NCBI RefSeq assembly: GCF_004331685.1
Contig: NZ_SJSM01000031.1
Coordinates: 1 to 56,906, forward strand
DNA from: Pedobacter hiemivivus
GTDB lineage: Bacteria; Bacteroidota; Bacteroidia; Sphingobacteriales; Sphingobacteriaceae
Length of the DNA: 56,906 bases
Direction of reading: 5' to 3'
This document shows, piece after piece, positions 36,014-45,090 of this stretch. A program made the position numbers and the translations under genes. The notes under the pieces were generated by a model. It was not told where the DNA came from. It saw nothing but the letters and a program-made list of their open reading frames with translations, and did not search any database. Position 1 is the first letter of the stretch, and the number at the start of each line of letters is the position of its first letter.

Positions 36014-36894
36014 TATCCTGCGTTAACTGGTTTATGCTTCCATCGCCTGTGGCTCCAAAGCCAGTAAGCTGGCGCTTCATTAAGCGTTTTTTCTAATAGG
36101 GCAAACTGAAGATGGGTGATTTCATGCTCCTTGGTTGCGTTTGGGTTAAGGCACAGCGGAATACAATCCACTTCGTAATAACCTCTTTTAATCACTTTTG
36201 CCTCGAAATAAAATATTGGCCTATTGGCCTGTAACGCGATTTTTTCAAGCCCTAACAATACTGGTGTTGGCTGATGCATAAAATCGATCCAATAATGAGT
36301 CTCATGACCTACAGGCGTTTGATCGCCGGCAAAGCAAAACATAGTTGGTTCGTTTTTAACGGCAGTTAAAGACCTCAATGTCTGACGCATTGGAATGAAC
36401 TTATTGCCAAACCGGGTACGAATCCTGTAAAACCAGGCATCAAAGATCTGGTTGCTTAAAGGTTTATAAATTACATACTCAGGTTTCGATAATTCGGCAC
36501 CCAAAGCCAACATACATAATTCCCAGTTGCCATAATGCCCTGTACATGCCAAAACGCTTTCACCTTTATTAAAATACTGCTCTATCTGATCCAGATTCTT
36601 GAATTTTACCCGCCTTTTAAGTTCTGATCTGGAGATAGAACTCATTTTCACCACCTCGACCATAAGGTTGCAGAGGTATCTGAAATACTTCTTTTCGATA
36701 CTTACAATCTCCGCTTCAGATTTCTGAGGAAAAGCATTAGAAAGATTCTCGTGAACAACTTTCTTGCGGTACGGATATATATAATATATGATGTAATACC
36801 CTAAAGTTGCGAGTGGATATAGCAGCGATAAGGGCAGTAGGGATAAAAAGTTCAAAAAAAATATTCCTATGTAAGAAAAGCTTTTTTTTATCAT
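36013..36894 (-). CDS. LpxL/HtrB-like lipid A acyltransferase
   Basis: This 293-aa membrane-anchored acyltransferase has a hydrophobic N-terminus (about 5-38) and the HX4E catalytic motif at 120-125 (HYGNWE). Downstream GDQTPVG and the C-terminal YWLWSHRRWKHKP are typical of the LpxL family, which adds secondary acyl chains to lipid A. I start at the ATG at 36894: a TTG 24 bp upstream lies inside the predicted promoter box. It is the first gene of a pair with the glycosyltransferase. Confidence 0.9.
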   Translation of the reverse strand: MIKKSFSYIGIFFLNFLSLLPLSLLYPLATLGYYIIYYIYPYRKKVVHENLSNAFPQKSEAEIVSIEKKYFRYLCNLMVEVVKMSSISRSELKRRVKFKNLDQIEQYFNKGESVLACTGHYGNWELCMLALGAELSKPEYVIYKPLSNQIFDAWFYRIRTRFGNKFIPMRQTLRSLTAVKNEPTMFCFAGDQTPVGHETHYWIDFMHQPTPVLLGLEKIALQANRPIFYFEAKVIKRGYYEVDCIPLCLNPNATKEHEITHLQFALLEKTLNEAPAYWLWSHRRWKHKPVNAG

Positions 36895-36915
36895 TAATTT
36901 GGCGAATTGAGAATG

Positions 36916-36923
36916 CAAACATA
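36916..36923 (-). promoter_or_regulatory. Promoter -7 box for the LpxL-like gene
   Basis: On the minus strand the sequence TATGTTTG fits TAnnTTTG; predicted leader about 16 nt. The whole divergent region to the wbqC start is only 38 bp. Confidence 0.55.
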
Positions 36924-36932
36924 AAATATCAG

Positions 36933-37544
36933 ATGCAAAGTTCAGCTATATTCCCTCTTTTTTATCTTCCGCCAGTTAGCTACTTCTCTGGTTTGAAAGA
37001 CTTTGATTACAATTTTTTATTAGAAAAAGAAGAACACTTCCCCAAGCAAACGTATAGAAACCGTGCTAGAATATATTCACCCAATGGCCATTTGGATTTA
37101 ATAATTCCTGTAATTCGTGGCGCAAACGTACACACTAAGATGAAAGATGTTAAAATTAGTAATGATTTTAACTGGCAAAGGCTACATTGGAAGAGCTTTG
37201 AGAGCTGCTACAGGAACTCTGCATACTTTGAGTTTTATGAAGATGAATTTTCGCGTTTCTACCATCAGAAATTTGAATACTTGTTTGATTATAACCTTGA
37301 GCTTTTGCAATGGTTGTTTAAACAGCTTAAAAAAGAACCGACTATTGGTTTTACCACAGAATATGTAAAGGAAATAGATCCGGCATTGGATTTCCGAGCA
37401 AAAATACATTTTAAAAATGCCATAAATACCGAAGATTTCAAACCTTATTTCCAGGTTTTCGACGACAGGGAAGGCTTTAAGCCAAACTTAAGCATTGTTG
37501 ATCTGTTGTTTAATCAAGGCCCGCAAACCAAATCATATTTATGA
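36933..37544 (+). CDS. WbqC-family protein
   Basis: The 203-aa protein begins SAIFPLFYLPPVSYFSGL and contains TYRNRARIYSPNGHLDLIIPV and WQRLHWKSFESCYRNSAYFEFY, which are WbqC hallmarks. WbqC proteins occur in O-antigen and sugar-acyl modification clusters and are thought to be acyltransferases; the role here is unknown. I start at the ATG at 36933; a longer frame from a TTG at 36807 would run through the divergent acyltransferase gene and add a non-conserved segment. corA follows after 3 bp. Confidence 0.85.
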   Translation: MQSSAIFPLFYLPPVSYFSGLKDFDYNFLLEKEEHFPKQTYRNRARIYSPNGHLDLIIPVIRGANVHTKMKDVKISNDFNWQRLHWKSFESCYRNSAYFEFYEDEFSRFYHQKFEYLFDYNLELLQWLFKQLKKEPTIGFTTEYVKEIDPALDFRAKIHFKNAINTEDFKPYFQVFDDREGFKPNLSIVDLLFNQGPQTKSYL

Positions 37545-37547
37545 TGT

Positions 37548-38666
37548 ATGAGCAAATCAGCAAAGCATAAGCGAAAACGTAAGCATTACTCCATACCAAC
37601 AGTCGGCGCTAGTCCAGGCGTTGTATTTATTGATGAACAGTCTTTAAAGCCTGTTATTGTCTTCCATACCTATAATGTACATTTTTATGAAGTTAAGGAA
37701 TTGGATAATATTGAAAACTTAACGGAAATAGTTGCGAATAAGGAGTTTAACTACTGGATAGAAATTAAAGGCTTTAAATCCATTGATCTATTTGATACAC
37801 TTAGTGCTGATTTTGGAATCAATAAATTGGTTTTAGAAGACATTACACGTCCATATCAACGTCCAAAATTCGAAGAATATGGCACCTATGATTTTGCAAT
37901 CAGTAGGATGCTTCATTTTGATGAGCAAAAGAATCTGGACAATGACCAGTTTTCTTTTATTTTAAAGGAAAATGTTTTATTTACCTTCCAGGAGGGGTAC
38001 AAAGATTGTTTAGATCCCGTTCGCGCAAGGTTAATCGCCGGAAAAGGAAACATCCGCATTGCAGGTAGCAGCTACTTAATGTATGCTTTAATGGATATTA
38101 TTGTCGATACCTATTTTGTAATATTAGGGGAATGGAGTGAAGAATTAGATCTGATAGAGGATCGTTTATTTGATAAGCCGGACAGAAGCGTAATGTACGA
38201 TACCCAGCTTGTTAAAAGAAACCTGATCAATGTAAGACGAGTGGTTTGGCCAGAGCGGGATAAATTGAATGACATACTGAGAAGTGACAGCCGACTGATC
38301 CCAGATCAGACTAAAATGTATATCCGGGATGCCTATGATCATTGTATACAACTCATTGATATGGTCGAGTCATTGAAAGAAATCTCAGCTAGCAATATTG
38401 ACATGTACCTGTCCATCATTAGCAACAGAATGAATGAGATTATGAAAGTGCTCACCATCATTTCGTCCATTTTCATTCCGCTAACCTTTATTGCAGGTGT
38501 TTACGGGATGAACTTTGCGATTGAAGATCCTGTAACTGGAAAAGTATTGCCACAAAACATGCCCGAACTTTATCAGGAACATGGCTATTTGTACACCATG
38601 ATCATCATGGGCCTCATTGCTGTTTTACAAATCATATATTTCTGGCGTAAAGGATGGTTTAAATAA
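37548..38666 (+). CDS. corA: CorA-type Mg2+/Co2+ transporter
   Basis: The 372-aa protein has a large cytoplasmic N-terminal domain and two C-terminal membrane helices (about 299-320 and 349-367). The selectivity motif GMN is at 320-322, followed by a periplasmic loop with the acidic MPE motif (QNMPELY). It forms a pentameric channel for Mg2+. The neighbouring mgtE, 27 bp downstream, encodes a second unrelated Mg2+ channel. Confidence 0.94.
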   Translation: MSKSAKHKRKRKHYSIPTVGASPGVVFIDEQSLKPVIVFHTYNVHFYEVKELDNIENLTEIVANKEFNYWIEIKGFKSIDLFDTLSADFGINKLVLEDITRPYQRPKFEEYGTYDFAISRMLHFDEQKNLDNDQFSFILKENVLFTFQEGYKDCLDPVRARLIAGKGNIRIAGSSYLMYALMDIIVDTYFVILGEWSEELDLIEDRLFDKPDRSVMYDTQLVKRNLINVRRVVWPERDKLNDILRSDSRLIPDQTKMYIRDAYDHCIQLIDMVESLKEISASNIDMYLSIISNRMNEIMKVLTIISSIFIPLTFIAGVYGMNFAIEDPVTGKVLPQNMPELYQEHGYLYTMIIMGLIAVLQIIYFWRKGWFK

Positions 38667-38693
38667 CATGGTTATTCTTACCTTTACGGCCTC

Positions 38694-40043
38694 ATGCAAT
38701 CCTTCGAACTAGATAAGACGGACGTATCCAGAATTAAGCTTGCCTTAAGCGGTGGTGATGAACAACTAAAAGTTATTCTGGGGGAGTATCACGCCTCCGA
38801 AATTGCCATTTTATTTGAGAATTTAACCACGGAAGAGCAGCAAAGAATCATCAATTTACTGGATGTAGAAATTGCTTCCGAGGTGATCTCGGAAATGCAC
38901 GAAGAGTCTCACCCTGAAGAACTTTTACTACAATTACATCCGGATAAGCGTACTGAAATCGTTGAAGAGCTGGACTATGATGATGCAACAGACATCATTT
39001 CCCAGCTGGAAGAACACGAGCAAAAAGAGATTCTTGCCGACCTGAGCGAGGATGATGCTTCGAGCATCAGAAATCTACTCAGCTACCACGAAGAAACCGC
39101 CGGTGGTTTGATGAATACGGAGTTTATCCGTATCAATCTTAACCTAACAAAAAAGGATGCCATTGATGAAATCATCAGGCAAAGTGAGGAAATTGAAGAA
39201 TTCTATACGATTTTTGTCGTAGACAATGATAATGTTTTTCAGGGGATCGTTTCTTTAAAGGACATCATTAAGGCGAAAGGAAATGCCAAAATTACGGAGC
39301 TTGTAAAGGCCGAAGTAGCTTGGGTGTACCCTGATACGGATCAGGAAGAGGTAGCCCGATTGATTTCCCAATATAACATTACCAGTATTCCGGTATTGGA
39401 TAAGGATCATAAGCTTTTAGGTCGGGTTACGTTTGATGACGTTATTGACGTTCTGGAAGATGAAAATACGGAAGATTTCCTGAAAATATCCGGAGTATCT
39501 GAAGATGAGGAACTAAGTGGTAACTGGGTCGAAGCCGTAAAATCGCGCTTGCCTTGGCTTATTTTAAACCTCGGTACAGCATTTTTAGCGTCCTCTGTTG
39601 TACGTCATTTTGACGACACCATAAAACAAATCGTGGTGTTGCCTGCCTACATGACCATTATTGCAGGTATGGGTGGCAACGCAGCTACACAGGCATTGGC
39701 GGTAACGGTTAGAAGGATTTCCTTATACGACCTAACGGATAGCCAAGCTTACAGAACCGTATTAAAAGAATTCACCGTAGGATCAATTAATGGGGCTTGT
39801 ACTGGCGCCATCGTGTTTTTATTCGCACTATATTTTGATTCCAATCCAATGCTTGGATTGGTTATTTTTTTAGCGATGACGGGCAATTTATTAATCGCAG
39901 GCATAACTGGTGCGGGCATTCCATTAGCCCTAAAAAGAGTTGGAATCGATCCAGCCATTGCATCTTCAATAATTATTACAACTTTTACAGACGTTTTTGG
40001 ATTTTTACTCTTGCTAGGACTAGCAAGCAAACTTTTACTTTAA
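38694..40043 (+). CDS. mgtE: MgtE-type Mg2+ channel
   Basis: The 449-aa protein has an N-terminal superhelical domain (about 20-130), two CBS domains (about 140-260, including VFQGIVSLKDII and LLGRVTFDDVIDVLEDE) that sense Mg2+, and a five-helix membrane domain from about 285 to the end, with GMGGNAATQALAVTVRRI as the pore signature. It lies between corA and bioB on the same strand. No M-box riboswitch fits in the short gap before it. Confidence 0.95.
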   Translation: MQSFELDKTDVSRIKLALSGGDEQLKVILGEYHASEIAILFENLTTEEQQRIINLLDVEIASEVISEMHEESHPEELLLQLHPDKRTEIVEELDYDDATDIISQLEEHEQKEILADLSEDDASSIRNLLSYHEETAGGLMNTEFIRINLNLTKKDAIDEIIRQSEEIEEFYTIFVVDNDNVFQGIVSLKDIIKAKGNAKITELVKAEVAWVYPDTDQEEVARLISQYNITSIPVLDKDHKLLGRVTFDDVIDVLEDENTEDFLKISGVSEDEELSGNWVEAVKSRLPWLILNLGTAFLASSVVRHFDDTIKQIVVLPAYMTIIAGMGGNAATQALAVTVRRISLYDLTDSQAYRTVLKEFTVGSINGACTGAIVFLFALYFDSNPMLGLVIFLAMTGNLLIAGITGAGIPLALKRVGIDPAIASSIIITTFTDVFGFLLLLGLASKLLL

Positions 40044-40055
40044 TTAACCAATTAT

Positions 40056-41066
40056 ATGCAACCAACAAAACACAACTGGACTAAAGAAGAAATTTCGGCT
40101 ATTTACCATAAGCCTTTTCTAGACTTAGTTTATGAAGCTGCAACTATACATCGTGAAAATAAAGACTATTCAGAGGTACAGGTTAGTTCTCTAATCTCTA
40201 TTAAAACAGGCGGCTGTGCTGAAGATTGTTCTTATTGTCCGCAAGCAGCACGTTACCACACAGATCTAGAGGTTCAGCCACTGATGCAGGTAAGTCAGGT
40301 GGTTAGTGCTGCCGTAAAAGCAAAAGAGGGTGGTGCATCACGTCTATGTATGGGAGCTGCATGGAGAGAAGTACGCGACAACCGTGATTTTGACCGCGTT
40401 ATAGACATGGTTAAAGCCGTAAATGAGATGGATATGGAAGTTTGCTGTACTTTAGGTATGCTAACAGAAAGTCAGGCTCAAAAACTTGCTGATGCTGGCC
40501 TATATGCTTATAATCACAACATTGATACTTCAGAAGATGATTATAAACGTATCATTTCTACGAGAACTTATGATGATCGCTTAAATACCATTAAAAACGT
40601 GCGTAAAGCAAAGCTAACGGTTTGTAGTGGTGGAATCATCGGTTTAGGTGAAACACCTGAAGATAGAGTTTCAATGCTGCAGACTTTAGCCAATATGGAG
40701 GTTCATCCAGAATCTGTTCCAGTAAATGCGCTTGTTCCTGTAAAAGGTACGCCGCTAGAAGATCAGCCACGTGTTCCAATCTGGGATATGGTTAGAATGA
40801 TCGCTACAGCCCGTATTGTTATGCCAAACTCTGTTGTACGTTTGTCTGCAGGAAGAAATGAAATGAGTACTTTAGAACAAGCTTTTTGCTTTATGGCAGG
40901 AGCAAGCTCCATATTTGCAGGTGATAAATTATTAACGACGCCAAATCCTGCGTTTGTAGATGATATGGCTATGTTTGAATTGCTTGGATTGAAAACAAGA
41001 GAAGCATTTAAGAATGGTAGACCAAAAAATACCATTAACAAAACTGAAGAAGTAACAGCTAATTAA
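40056..41066 (+). CDS. bioB: Biotin synthase
   Basis: The 336-aa radical-SAM enzyme inserts sulfur into dethiobiotin. The [4Fe-4S] cysteines are 54, 58 and 61 (CAEDCSYC). Residues of the [2Fe-2S] cluster site appear in SRLCMGAAWR, EVCCTLGM, TVCSGGIIG and the arginine of VRLSAGR. It follows mgtE by 12 bp, away from other biotin genes. Its final codons and stop form one arm of a palindrome shared with the convergent ohr gene. Confidence 0.96.
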   Translation: MQPTKHNWTKEEISAIYHKPFLDLVYEAATIHRENKDYSEVQVSSLISIKTGGCAEDCSYCPQAARYHTDLEVQPLMQVSQVVSAAVKAKEGGASRLCMGAAWREVRDNRDFDRVIDMVKAVNEMDMEVCCTLGMLTESQAQKLADAGLYAYNHNIDTSEDDYKRIISTRTYDDRLNTIKNVRKAKLTVCSGGIIGLGETPEDRVSMLQTLANMEVHPESVPVNALVPVKGTPLEDQPRVPIWDMVRMIATARIVMPNSVVRLSAGRNEMSTLEQAFCFMAGASSIFAGDKLLTTPNPAFVDDMAMFELLGLKTREAFKNGRPKNTINKTEEVTAN

Positions 41067-41078
41067 ATAGCTGTTACT
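41051..41078. terminator. Palindrome containing both the bioB and ohr stop codons
   Basis: Perfect 11-bp arms (41051-41061 and 41068-41078) around a 6-nt loop ATTAAA. The two convergent stop codons share the central TTAA (41063-41066). It can form a hairpin at the 3' end of either mRNA; the minus direction runs into a T-rich stretch. It is a candidate bidirectional terminator inside coding sequence. Confidence 0.75.
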
Positions 41079-41473
41079 CTAGTTTCAATATTACCTTTAG
41101 TGGCCTTAGAATAAGGACAGGCATGATTTGCTTTATCAGCTAATTTTTGCGCTTCATCTGTAGGGATACCCGGAATATGAACATCAAGATCAGCTGATAA
41201 AAAAAATGCGTTTCCATCTTTATTAAAGGAAACATGTACTTCTACGGTAGCTTCGGAAACATCAACACCATCTCGCTCAGCAACGGCTGCCAAAGCGCCT
41301 AAGTAACATGGTCCCCAGGCCGCTGCAAATAATTGTTCAGGATTGGTTGCGCCGCCTTGTCCGCCCATTTCTCTTGGTTTTCTTACCTCAAATTCTATAG
41401 TACCATCGCTTGATTTGATATGACCATTCCTGCCACCTTTAGCCGTAACCGAGGCTGTATATAACTTTTCCAT
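41063..41473 (-). CDS. ohr: Organic hydroperoxide resistance protein (Ohr)
   Basis: The 136-aa OsmC-superfamily thiol peroxidase has the two active cysteines Cys56 (WGPCYLGA) and Cys119 (HACPYSKAT). The segment NPEQLFAAAW is the Ohr subfamily signature, and length and spacing fit Ohr better than OsmC. It reduces organic and lipid peroxides with lipoyl reductants. No OhrR regulator is nearby. The stop overlaps that of bioB by 4 nt. Confidence 0.93.
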   Translation of the reverse strand: MEKLYTASVTAKGGRNGHIKSSDGTIEFEVRKPREMGGQGGATNPEQLFAAAWGPCYLGALAAVAERDGVDVSEATVEVHVSFNKDGNAFFLSADLDVHIPGIPTDEAQKLADKANHACPYSKATKGNIETRVTAI

Positions 41474-41530
41474 AATTTTCTATTGTTCTTGTAACTCCTG
41501 ATACAACAGCTAAAAAAGGCTTAAAGTTTT

Positions 41531-43690
41531 TTATATTTTGATTTTTTCTGACAACTTGAAGATGTCATAAGCTACTTTTTGAATCAAATCAATCTGTTCA
41601 GCAACCATCACTTCATCATTTTGATTTTCCGCTGGATCGCTGATATTTCGCCTAATCAAAGGAACGTTACTGGTGATACCGTTGTTTGCCTGTAGGTTCT
41701 CTACAGCCATATTTAATAGATAATCCGTGTTTTGAATAACAGGTTTAAGTGTTTCAAAATCCTCAACAATGAAAGCATGTTCCTTTTTATACAAGGAAAG
41801 GGTAGCTATATAAGAGGAGAGGTGGTGATTTAATGCCGTAAACTGATGAAGCTCAGCCATCAAAACTTGTTTGCTTTTAGGTTCCGAAAACATGCGTTGA
41901 AATAGTGAGGCTAAATTGGCGGTTGTTACATATACTTCTTTACGGGCAACCTTGTAATTGGTCAGGTTATGCGTATCATCTGTATACAACAGTACAACTT
42001 GTTCAAAATAATTCATGTTGGCTTTTAAAGTATCCAGCATTGCTTCCTTAAGCTTTTCACGTTCCCAATAAGGAAATAGCGAATAACTGGCCATCAATGC
42101 AATACCAGAACCGATTAATGTATCGTAGATTCGCTCACGTGCTATGGATAAACTTCCCATACCCAGAAAGTCAAATAGAACCAGGATATATGGTGTCATG
42201 AACAATACACTTACCACATAATTCTTGCGCTGAAAACTATAGGCCCCAATCATACAGAAGAGGAGAATAATAAACAACGTGTTTTTATCATTAATATAAA
42301 CCAGTATGCCCATTCCAATAAACGCACCAATTACTGTTCCGATGATCCGCTCGTAATTCCGCTTTTTGGTTAGGCTAAACCCAGGCTTGGAGATCACCAG
42401 GATCGTAAGTAATATCCAATAGCTATGAGAAAATCCCAATGACTTGGCTACAATAAAACCGATCAACATTACGATAGCCACTCGAAGTGAGTGCCTAAAA
42501 GTAGATGAGCTGAAGGTTATATTGTCATAGAAGAGTTCAGGATCTATACTTTGTCTGGTCACAAATTTCTCAACCTCTATTTCCCTGGGTTTTAAGTTTT
42601 TCTTTTCTTTCTTATTGAAATAACTGTTGATTGTCTTAACCCGTGACAGGATATTTTCAATGTTGACTTCTATATTCTTGAGTGCAATAATGCCTAAGGT
42701 ATTATATTTACCATCCGTATTATTACGCTCCAGTTGAGTAATCTCATTTCTTAAAGTTTCTACATCTTCAATAAGAGAAGTTGGAAGACTAGGAATCCCG
42801 CCTGTTTTTAACGAAAAAGCAATATCGTCCAATTCATCAGCAATCTTTATAATAACTGATTCATAGTGCTTTAAAATACCTGTAGAATCAAATTGCTCAT
42901 GCAATTGCTTGTAATTGTAGTAGGTTGACATGACTTGCTCGAATAAGTCGACCATATCGACAAAAACCAATAACAAAAACCTTCCTTCAGGCGTAGATTC
43001 TCTTACAATTTCCCGAGTTTTAAATAAAATCTCACGTACAGCATCTTGTTTTTCATGAACAAGGACCTGAAGCTGCAACAAATCGGCGTAATTATCATCA
43101 TAATCAATGTTTTGATGGTAAAATTTAGCTTTTGCTCTCAAAAATAGACTTACTTCATGAATAGAATCGCTTAAAGTTTGCTGTACAATGCGATAGGGGC
43201 GGATCCTATAGAAAAAATAGCTCAATAGGGTATACCAGATGCTGCCAATAAAGATAAGTGCTGAAGAAAACAAAACTTCCCGCCAAGGCCTGATGTCATC
43301 GATACTTAAAACCATAATCAGCAAAACAGCAGTACCAATAGACGCAGCTCTTAATCCATATAAAAAGAACATGGAGAAAATAAAACTGAAAAGCACAAGA
43401 AGTACTCCAGTAAAATAGACATTGCTGTTGGTTAGACCGACAATGATAAAAGTCAAAGTAATTAATCCAGTTGTAACGAGCATCGCATTTCTGCGATGTA
43501 GAATTGGTCCTGGTGTATCTACAACACTGGCACATAAGGCGCCAAGTGACAGTGTCATACCATACTCAATATGACCATATTGTGCCATAATAAGCGAGGG
43601 ACAAAGTACGCCAAGTGTAATACGCAATCCATCAGCAAAATAAGTACTTAGTAAAAAATCATGAATACTTCTGATTGGGCGATTTAACAT
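41531..43690 (-). CDS. FUSC-family (YccS/YhfK-like) membrane protein
   Basis: The 719-aa protein has two groups of about six membrane helices (about 20-165 and 400-535) each followed by a long cytoplasmic helical region, the layout of YccS/YhfK and fusaric-acid-resistance (FUSC) proteins. The second membrane block has SFGHSYWILLTILVISKPGF-like character (KSLGFSHSYWILLTIL, then KPGFSLTKKRNYERIIGTV). Substrate unknown; aromatic acid efflux is typical. It is a single gene with a promoter box right against its start. Confidence 0.88.
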   Translation of the reverse strand: MLNRPIRSIHDFLLSTYFADGLRITLGVLCPSLIMAQYGHIEYGMTLSLGALCASVVDTPGPILHRRNAMLVTTGLITLTFIIVGLTNSNVYFTGVLLVLFSFIFSMFFLYGLRAASIGTAVLLIMVLSIDDIRPWREVLFSSALIFIGSIWYTLLSYFFYRIRPYRIVQQTLSDSIHEVSLFLRAKAKFYHQNIDYDDNYADLLQLQVLVHEKQDAVREILFKTREIVRESTPEGRFLLLVFVDMVDLFEQVMSTYYNYKQLHEQFDSTGILKHYESVIIKIADELDDIAFSLKTGGIPSLPTSLIEDVETLRNEITQLERNNTDGKYNTLGIIALKNIEVNIENILSRVKTINSYFNKKEKKNLKPREIEVEKFVTRQSIDPELFYDNITFSSSTFRHSLRVAIVMLIGFIVAKSLGFSHSYWILLTILVISKPGFSLTKKRNYERIIGTVIGAFIGMGILVYINDKNTLFIILLFCMIGAYSFQRKNYVVSVLFMTPYILVLFDFLGMGSLSIARERIYDTLIGSGIALMASYSLFPYWEREKLKEAMLDTLKANMNYFEQVVLLYTDDTHNLTNYKVARKEVYVTTANLASLFQRMFSEPKSKQVLMAELHQFTALNHHLSSYIATLSLYKKEHAFIVEDFETLKPVIQNTDYLLNMAVENLQANNGITSNVPLIRRNISDPAENQNDEVMVAEQIDLIQKVAYDIFKLSEKIKI

Positions 43691-43694
43691 ACTG

Positions 43695-43702
43695 CAAATT
43701 TA
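43695..43702 (-). promoter_or_regulatory. Promoter -7 box for the FUSC gene (leaderless)
   Basis: On the minus strand TAAATTTG fits TAnnTTTG and ends 4 bp before the ATG at 43690, so transcription should start at the start codon. Confidence 0.55.
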
Positions 43703-43856
43703 TAATTAATGCATATCAATTACTTGACCATTATATATAGTAATATCAACATTTTTTGGGGTACAATAGCAATAAGGAGCCATCATAATTTATTACTTAA
43801 CATAATATTAATTATGAAACTAATAATATTAAATCATCAAATAGGGGTTTTGTACT

Positions 43857-45014
43857 TTAAAACTCTTCGAGTTTACCTTTAAGCTCCTGGACTTTATCCA
43901 ATCTATTCTTACGCGTATAGATGTCAATTAACAGTTGCACAGTAGCTTTGTCGTTTTGATTGACCTCGTGGGCTTGTAGTAACGCGATTTCAGCTCTATT
44001 TATAAAAGACTTGAATTTTTGAGGGTTTTCAGTTTTTCCGGATTTAAGTGATTCATTTGCAGAATTTACATAAACCAATCCTAATTGATATAGTGCATCA
44101 AAATAATTCTCATCAATCGCCAGCGCTTTGTTGTATGCTAGTTCTGCTGTACTATTATTAGCTTTATGCTGTTGCAAATAACCATATAAAAAATAAAGCA
44201 ATTTATTGTTCGATTCTACTTTTAACGTAGATTCAATTACGCGCATCGCTTCAGTGTACTTTTCATTATCCAATAATAGATTAATGTAATCATTGGTTAA
44301 AAAAACGCTGTACGGATTAACTTTAATGCCGTCCTCAAGTGTACGTATGGCCAATTCATGTTCAAATTTTGAAGTATAGATGTTTGCCATATTTTGGAAA
44401 ACCAATGGATTTACTATACCATTTTCCTTTGCGCGTTTAAAATACACTAAGGCTTTATCGAAATATTGGATATTTAGCGCTGACAATGCAGTATTTATAG
44501 CTAGCGAAGTATCTTTTGGGATAAAGTCACTCACTTCCTTAAGTAGTTCGTAAGCTGTCGCATAATCGCCATTTGCGAAGGCAACACTTCCTTTTTTTTG
44601 CTTTCTGATGTTGATGTTGTAAGCTGCCGCTGAAATTAACCGGTAATTGGCTTGAAATTTATCTAATCTTCTGGCAGAATCTATAGCTTGTACAGCATAA
44701 ATGTAATTCCTATCCGCATTTCCTTCATCGCTATCAATGATCGAAACATAAGCACTTAAATACGCTTTCAACGCCCATGTTTCTGGCCATTTCTTCGTCT
44801 TCTTGTCATTTTGAGCGGCATCAGCAGCTTTAACCCCCTCTCCTAGTATACTTAACTGCTTTTTAGCGTCCTGCTTCGTGTTGATGGCAACTTGCAGTTT
44901 ACCAACGCTATTACGTGCAATTTGAAGCTGGCTTTTTTGGGCAAAAGCAACATTGTAACTCATAGAAACTAGAAATACGCTGCAAACAAAAGATATCTTA
45001 CTCATACAAAACAT
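43857..45014 (-). CDS. Exported TPR-repeat protein (paralogue 2)
   Basis: The 385-aa protein has a signal peptide (ending VAFAQ, about 1-26) and then tetratricopeptide repeats through most of its length (for example ALVYFKRAKENGIVNPLVFQ and AELAYNKALAIDENYFDALYQ). Its N-terminal region (KKQLSILGEGVKAADAA) aligns with that of the next gene upstream (LTEHLKVLNGGLAHADLA), so the two are tandem paralogues. An in-frame ATG at 45005 is an alternative start. It is a probable periplasmic scaffold; the partner is unknown. Confidence 0.85.
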   Translation of the reverse strand: MFCMSKISFVCSVFLVSMSYNVAFAQKSQLQIARNSVGKLQVAINTKQDAKKQLSILGEGVKAADAAQNDKKTKKWPETWALKAYLSAYVSIIDSDEGNADRNYIYAVQAIDSARRLDKFQANYRLISAAAYNINIRKQKKGSVAFANGDYATAYELLKEVSDFIPKDTSLAINTALSALNIQYFDKALVYFKRAKENGIVNPLVFQNMANIYTSKFEHELAIRTLEDGIKVNPYSVFLTNDYINLLLDNEKYTEAMRVIESTLKVESNNKLLYFLYGYLQQHKANNSTAELAYNKALAIDENYFDALYQLGLVYVNSANESLKSGKTENPQKFKSFINRAEIALLQAHEVNQNDKATVQLLIDIYTRKNRLDKVQELKGKLEEF

Positions 45015-45024
45015 GTTCTTGGTA

Positions 45025-45032
45025 CAAACTTA
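45025..45032 (-). promoter_or_regulatory. Promoter -7 box for TPR paralogue 2
   Basis: On the minus strand TAAGTTTG fits TAnnTTTG, 10 bp before the ATG at 45014, directly after the terminator of the upstream gene. Confidence 0.55.
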
Positions 45033-45038
45033 TAAAAA

Positions 45039-45069
45039 AAAAAGAGGGATAAAAATTACCCCTCTTTTT
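45039..45069 (-). terminator. Intrinsic terminator between the TPR paralogues
   Basis: Perfect 10-bp arms (45039-45048 and 45060-45069) around an 11-nt loop; on the minus strand the stem ends in a long T-run. Confidence 0.88.
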
Positions 45070-45090
45070 AATCAATTATTGATGCTAAAA

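Noticed and set aside
36807..36932. Longer wbqC frame starting at TTG 36807
   Set aside because: The added part runs through the divergent LpxL-like gene and its promoter and lacks family similarity; the ATG at 36933 gives the usual WbqC start.
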